A stretch of 10,053 nt of DNA from Gloeopeniophorella convolvens (taxonomy: Eukaryota > Basidiomycota > Agaricomycetes > Russulales), in assembly GCA_022496205.1 (NCBI GenBank), contig WTXD01000402.1:1-10053 (forward strand). The letters are read 5' to 3'. Both the position numbers and the translations under genes were made by a program. A model generated the notes under the pieces. It saw only the letters and a program-made list of their open reading frames with translations. It did no database searches and had not been told where the DNA came from. Shown here piece after piece: positions 6,538-10,053 of this stretch. Numbering within the stretch: position 1 is the stretch's first letter; each line of letters opens with the position of its first letter.

Positions 6538-6650
6538 CATGTGATAAACAACAGCAACATGTGATAACCAGAGACCCATGTGAAAGCGGAACTAAAGTGG
6601 GTCGACCGGAACTGCAGGTGGGTCAACCCGGAACTGCATGTGGGTCATGG
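6538..6650. repeat. U3 repeats: CATGTG boxes and 22-bp tandem copies
   Basis: CATGTG occurs at 6538, 6558, 6577 and 6637; the first three are spaced 20 and 19 bp and start CATGTGATAA, CATGTGATAA and CATGTGAAAG. Three tandem units at 6586-6606, 6607-6628 and 6629-6650 share CGGAACT and GTGGGTC. Repeats just upstream of the TATA box are typical of LTR enhancers, and CATGTG is an E-box (CANNTG). Their activity is inference. Confidence 0.7.
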
Positions 6651-6771
6651 AAGAGCCCGGAAGAATCTAGAACAGGAACGAAAGTAGGTACAGCCTTAGG
6701 GGCTAGAACATAATGATGTCATATACATTGTAGATCAGATAGCTTGCAGATCACCGAGTCCCTTATCTAAT

Positions 6772-9111
6772 CTAATCAGAGACGTCCTTCCTGTCCTGAG
6801 TCCTGTCCGTCTCAACATCCCCCCGTGATCCAGACTGTCTCACTACAATGCCCATGCGCTCATTGAGCAGCCGCAGGTTATCCTTTGGCAGGGATTTTGT
6901 GAAGCCGTCGGCGACCATGTCCTCAGTGCGAGTGCGCACCAATTCAATGACACCTTGTTCGACATATTCCCGTATAACATGATGCTTGATAGCAATATGT
7001 TTGGATCGCTTCCCAGTGACAGGATTTAACGCCAAATCAATGGCACCTTTATTATCACCGTGAAGTGGGATCGCGGGATCCTCAACGTCGTACTTAAGCT
7101 CCATGAAGAAGCTCCAATACCACTGAGCCTGGTTAGAGGCATTAGTCATGGCCATGTACTCTGCATGTGTAGTACTCTGGGCAATAGTCTTTTGCTTGTG
7201 CGAAGACCAAGAGATTGCACCATTGCATAGCAAGAATACGTAACTGGACGTAGAGTGGTAATCATCTGGCTGGTCTGCCAGAGAGGAATCAGAGTAGCCG
7301 CTAAGCCAACTCTTTGACGTGCCATTATAGCATAGCGCATAGTCTGCAGTACCATTAAGATACGCCATAACATATTTTGCTAGCCTTATATGGTCTTTAG
7401 AGGGATTTGCGGCGTATTGCGCCAGTCTCCCCACCGCAAAAGAGACATCCGGACGAGTTCCGAGTTGTGCATACAGCAAACTGCCAATTAAGGACTGGAA
7501 GTATCCTCGTTCCGCAATAGTTGCTTCACCTGTGTATTTTACAAGGTGCACGTCGGCGCCGGCTGGCAAGGGAGTTGCAGGCGTTTTTGCGCTCCGCAAG
7601 TCAAACTGAGCAACTTTACTCAAGATATAACTGGTTTGGTCAATCTCGATGCGCCTTCTGGAACGATCGCGAGTGATGCGAATGCCCAGGTATGACTGGA
7701 TTTCTCCCAAATCCGTCATTTCATAGCGCTTGCTCAACAGGGTTTTAATCCTGATGACTTCCACAAGGGAATTCCCCATGAGTGTGATATCGTCCACGTA
7801 GAGTATAATGACAACATATAACTTTGTGCCATTCTCTGAACGACAGAGCACATATACTCCTGCATCAGAGTACGTCCGCTTAAAGCCGAGTTCCACTAGA
7901 ACTCCATGGAACTGCAAGTTCCATGCGCGGGAGGCTTGTTTGAGACCATAGATGGCCTTTAACAGGCGACAGACTTTGCCCTCCTGTCCTACGACAACGA
8001 AACCATGAGGCTGCTCCATATAGATTTCCTCATCCAGTTCCCCATGAAGGAACGCCGACTTGACGTCCATCTGGTGTATTTCCCAATCTTCCTGCGCGGC
8101 CAACGCAAGGAGAAGTCTAAGAGACTCAAACCGGGCAACTGGAGAAAATGTTTCGTCGTAATCGATCCCAGGGACTTGTGTAAATCCCTTTGCGACCAAC
8201 CGAGCTCTATAGCGACCATCCGCCTTGAGCTTAAAGACCCATTTTGATTTTACTGTCTTGCGACCAGCAGGGAGATCAACTAACTCCCAAGTACCATTCT
8301 TAGAGAGCGCATCCATTTCATATTGACACGCCTCTAGCCACTCTTGCGCATTTGCAGACTGCATTGCTTCCGCAAAAGTTACAGGGTCTGCGCCTATTGC
8401 GACCGCAAGTAACTGTAGAGTTCCGAGTCTTCCGGTTCTCGGATTCCAAGCAGCATTATTAGGGTTGGCATAGTGCGGATTAGGCCTGCTAACTCTAGTG
8501 CTGCGCCGAACTCCAGCAATCTCCTGAAGAATGTCCTGCCGCGTGGCCATGTCCCCCTCTGGTTCAGGAGTAGGGGAAGGACGTCTAGAAGGAGTGGGAG
8601 TTTCGGGAGGGGAAGACTCTTCTTCCGGATCGGCAAGTTCTCTTCCGACCAGAACTCTCGTAGGGGTAGATGGTGCGCTGCGTGGGCGAGTGGGTGGTGT
8701 TATAAATGCTGATGGGTCTTGTTTCTGCTCCTTCTTTGGCGTAGAAGGTGGAGAGGGAGCAGGTGGTGGTACTGGTGGCATGGGAGGCCTTGCGTTTTGT
8801 GCCTCCACTACAGCCGGGACGACGTAGGGAACCTCAACATAAAAAGGTTCAAAGGGTGGTGGGACATCTGTGGCAGGTGCTGGCTCAACAGCCTGCCTGG
8901 AAGGGAAGACGGTTTCATCGAATATCACATCGCGAGATACTACGACTGAGTGGGTACGCCCATTCCAAAGCCGGTATCCTTTACTACCAGGCTCGTACCC
9001 GATGAACGTTGCTGGGAATGCCTTAGCATCCAGCTTCTTCCGTCCATCCTTAGGGACATGTACATATGCCCTGCATCCAAAAATGCGGAAGTATGAGACA
9101 TCCGGGGGTGA
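6772..9111 (-). CDS. pol: Copia pol, C-terminal part: reverse transcriptase and RNase H
   Basis: This part copies element RNA into DNA and degrades the RNA strand inside cytoplasmic virus-like particles. The frame is open from 9111 to TAG at 6774-6772. Residues below count from the Met codon at 8928, an internal Met and not a true start. Before it, codons from about 9105 encode the end of the integrase region (PDVSYFRIFG, FIGYEPGSKGYRLW). Residues 20-125 are a Pro/Ser/Thr-rich linker. The reverse transcriptase spans about 213-455, with WVFKLKADG, MDVKSAFLHGE (Asp288), AIYGLKQASRAWN and YVDD at 377-380 (codons 7800-7789). RNase H follows at about 540-685, with SGYSDSSLA (Asp547), AISWSSHKQ, THAEYMA (Glu590), GDNKGAID (Asp625), KHIAIKHHVIRE and VADGFTKSL. 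All key residues are present. The natural protein would be fused to the upstream integrase frame, from which it is separated by a frameshift at 9104-9111. Confidence 0.93.
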   Translation of the reverse strand, partial: SPPDVSYFRIFGCRAYVHVPKDGRKKLDAKAFPATFIGYEPGSKGYRLWNGRTHSVVVSRDVIFDETVFPSRQAVEPAPATDVPPPFEPFYVEVPYVVPAVVEAQNARPPMPPVPPPAPSPPSTPKKEQKQDPSAFITPPTRPRSAPSTPTRVLVGRELADPEEESSPPETPTPSRRPSPTPEPEGDMATRQDILQEIAGVRRSTRVSRPNPHYANPNNAAWNPRTGRLGTLQLLAVAIGADPVTFAEAMQSANAQEWLEACQYEMDALSKNGTWELVDLPAGRKTVKSKWVFKLKADGRYRARLVAKGFTQVPGIDYDETFSPVARFESLRLLLALAAQEDWEIHQMDVKSAFLHGELDEEIYMEQPHGFVVVGQEGKVCRLLKAIYGLKQASRAWNLQFHGVLVELGFKRTYSDAGVYVLCRSENGTKLYVVIILYVDDITLMGNSLVEVIRIKTLLSKRYEMTDLGEIQSYLGIRITRDRSRRRIEIDQTSYILSKVAQFDLRSAKTPATPLPAGADVHLVKYTGEATIAERGYFQSLIGSLLYAQLGTRPDVSFAVGRLAQYAANPSKDHIRLAKYVMAYLNGTADYALCYNGTSKSWLSGYSDSSLADQPDDYHSTSSYVFLLCNGAISWSSHKQKTIAQSTTHAEYMAMTNASNQAQWYWSFFMELKYDVEDPAIPLHGDNKGAIDLALNPVTGKRSKHIAIKHHVIREYVEQGVIELVRTRTEDMVADGFTKSLPKDNLRLLNERMGIVVRQSGSRGDVETDRTQDRKDVSD

Positions 9112-10053
9112 CTAAGTCCCCAGAGCTCAACAGGTGTGCGCCATTGCAGACGTCTGATAGGGGAACGGTTGTAGACATGTACCGCAGTTGCTACTGCATA
9201 TTCCCAAAAGCCGTTGGAAAGACCACTTGCATGAAGCATTGCGAGTGCCTTATCCATGATTGTGCGATTGAATCGCTCGGCTCTACCATTTTGCTGCGAT
9301 GAGTGAGGCATCGTGGTATAGTGCTCTATCCCCCTCTGCTTCAGCAAGTCCTCAACGGTACTGTTCATGTATTCTCCACCTCGGTCGGAGTGTAGCACCT
9401 TGAGTTTACTAGACGTTTGGGTTTCCCCCCACGCTAAGTACTCAGTAAGGGCTTTACTGAATCCGTCCTTGGTTTTAAGGTAGTACACTACAGCGTGACT
9501 GCTGTAGTCATCTATGAACATTGCGATGTACCAGTGACGTTGAAGAGACTGCGTCTGCATTTTTCCTACAAGGTCTGTATGAACGACCTCAAAGGGACGA
9601 GATGCCCTTTTGTAGGAACTGGGGAACTCCTGTCTGTGTGACTTGCCGAGTTGGCAGCCAACGCAGGGAGTTGCGGGGACTTCCGAGGCACTGTCCACAG
9701 TAAAGCCAGTAACTGCAGGCTCTACATAGCGTTCCAGGGTACCATAGGCTAGGTGACCCATCCGCTGATGCCAGACTTCATAGCTTGCGCTATCCTGTAC
9801 ATGCATGCTAAGGGACCGTACTTGAGAATCTAACCAATACAAGTTGTTCTCTAGGTACCCTTTTGCAATGCAACGCTGCTTAACAGCGATTTGAAAGCCA
9901 CGGTCTCCAAAAGATACAGTTGCGCCGAGTTGCGTGAGTGCTCTGGTCGACAGGAAGCGACCTGAAACACCCGGAACATGCAGTACATGCGACAACGTGA
10001 TCTTTTCTTCCGGAGTCCGCAAGACAACGGTGCCATAGCCAACTTGGTGAACC
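9107..10053 (-). CDS. pol: Copia pol, GAG-pre-integrase and integrase core (partial, frameshifted)
   Basis: Integrase inserts the element's cDNA into the host chromosome. The frame is open through the window edge (10052 inward reads VHQVGYGTVVL), so the N-terminus with protease and gag is missing. Residues count from the codon at 10022. LSHVLHVPGVSGRFLSTRAL is the usual stretch between protease and integrase. The GAG-pre-integrase zinc motif is His85, His90, Cys120 and Cys123 (WHQRMGH, CVGC). The catalytic core has Asp150 (VVHTDLVG), Asp213 (LHSDRGGEY) and Glu249 (QQNGRAERFNRT). The last two are separated by 35 residues, the standard DD35E spacing. Homology stops at TPVELWGLSHP. From there the correct frame is the one ending at 6772, although this frame stays open as nonsense to 8940. 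Confidence 0.93.

Larger units (their letters stand above)
6292..6753 (-). repeat. 3' LTR of the copia element
   Basis: The outer end is set by TGTTGAAGC at 6292 on the + strand (CTTCAACA on the element strand). The inner end is uncertain. 6753 follows a short purine run (AAGGGACTCGG on the minus strand) and gives only TG...CA. 6710 gives a better inverted end (TGTTCTAG against TGTTGAAG) but lacks a purine tract. U3 contains three 21-22 bp repeats and four CATGTG motifs. U5/R contains two separated duplications. The candidate TATA box is at 6510-6517. Confidence 0.75.
6292..10053 (-). mobile_element. Ty1/copia LTR retrotransposon, 3' part
   Basis: Read on the minus strand, the element runs GAG-pre-integrase, integrase, reverse transcriptase, RNase H, stop and 3' LTR. 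Integrase before reverse transcriptase is the diagnostic order of the copia superfamily. Gag, protease, primer-binding site and 5' LTR must lie beyond 10053, because pol is still open at the edge. It has inserted at the 5' side of the DUF6532 relic in the same orientation. Pol carries a single frameshift and otherwise intact motifs, which suggests a fairly recent insertion. LTR-LTR identity, which would date it, cannot be seen here. Confidence 0.93.

Noticed and set aside
8005..8949. Several + strand open frames of 75-100 codons
   Set aside because: They are antisense shadows of the reverse transcriptase and Pro-rich linker of copia pol.
9104..9111. Programmed frameshift between two pol reading frames
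   Set aside because: The switch falls right after the integrase core, not at a gag-pol border, and the overlap carries no family-typical slippery layout. A slip or error at the C-run is more likely.
1..10053. tRNA or rRNA genes
   Set aside because: I looked for the GGTTCRANYCC box of tRNAs on both strands and for conserved rRNA stretches and saw no credible candidate; a tRNAscan run would be the decisive test.

Overview
The window looks like nuclear DNA of a mushroom-forming basidiomycete (Agaricomycetes). Three things point there: the genes are split by very short introns (46-66 nt where they can be placed), one gene remnant belongs to the fungal Ppo fatty-acid oxygenase family, and another belongs to the DUF6532 family that is abundant in Agaricomycotina. 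No gene in the window appears intact. It reads as a transposon-rich accessory region holding two gene relics separated by an AT-rich, tandem-repeat block. I see no bacterial-type operon, CRISPR array or RNA gene, and no convincing new multi-gene system.

Layout. 1-1476: no recognisable gene, one good hairpin. 1482-2137: a 656-bp solo LTR on the + strand, ending TGTCA...TGACA and flanked by a perfect 5-bp target duplication (CGTGT). 2158-2981: a decayed fragment of a Ppo-type haem peroxidase/dioxygenase gene on the + strand, whose upstream intron was hit by the solo LTR. Its exons can still be followed through several introns, but it has an in-frame stop, lost splice donors and many Arg-to-His/Cys changes at CpG-containing codons. 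About 2997-4620: AT-rich sequence with two tandem arrays, 35-bp units at 3094-3318 and 31-bp units at 3489-3680, and a dense set of GATAAG motifs. About 4620-5182: intergenic sequence and the probable 3' flank of the next gene.

5183 to about 6286, minus strand: the 3' two-thirds of a DUF6532 gene in at least five exons, with one apparent 1-nt frameshift and its 5' end cut off by an LTR. 6292-10053, minus strand: the 3' LTR and most of pol of a Ty1/copia retrotransposon. Its order is GAG-pre-integrase, integrase, reverse transcriptase, RNase H, stop, LTR; gag, protease and the 5' LTR lie beyond the right edge. Pol carries one frameshift at a 5-G run (9104-9108), just after the integrase core.

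The copia 3' LTR points its TATA box into the DUF6532 remnant on the same strand, so read-through transcription is possible. The main biological content is the record of decay: CpG-type point mutation in the Ppo relic, LTR insertion close to 3' splice sites in both genes, and locally expanded minisatellites between them.
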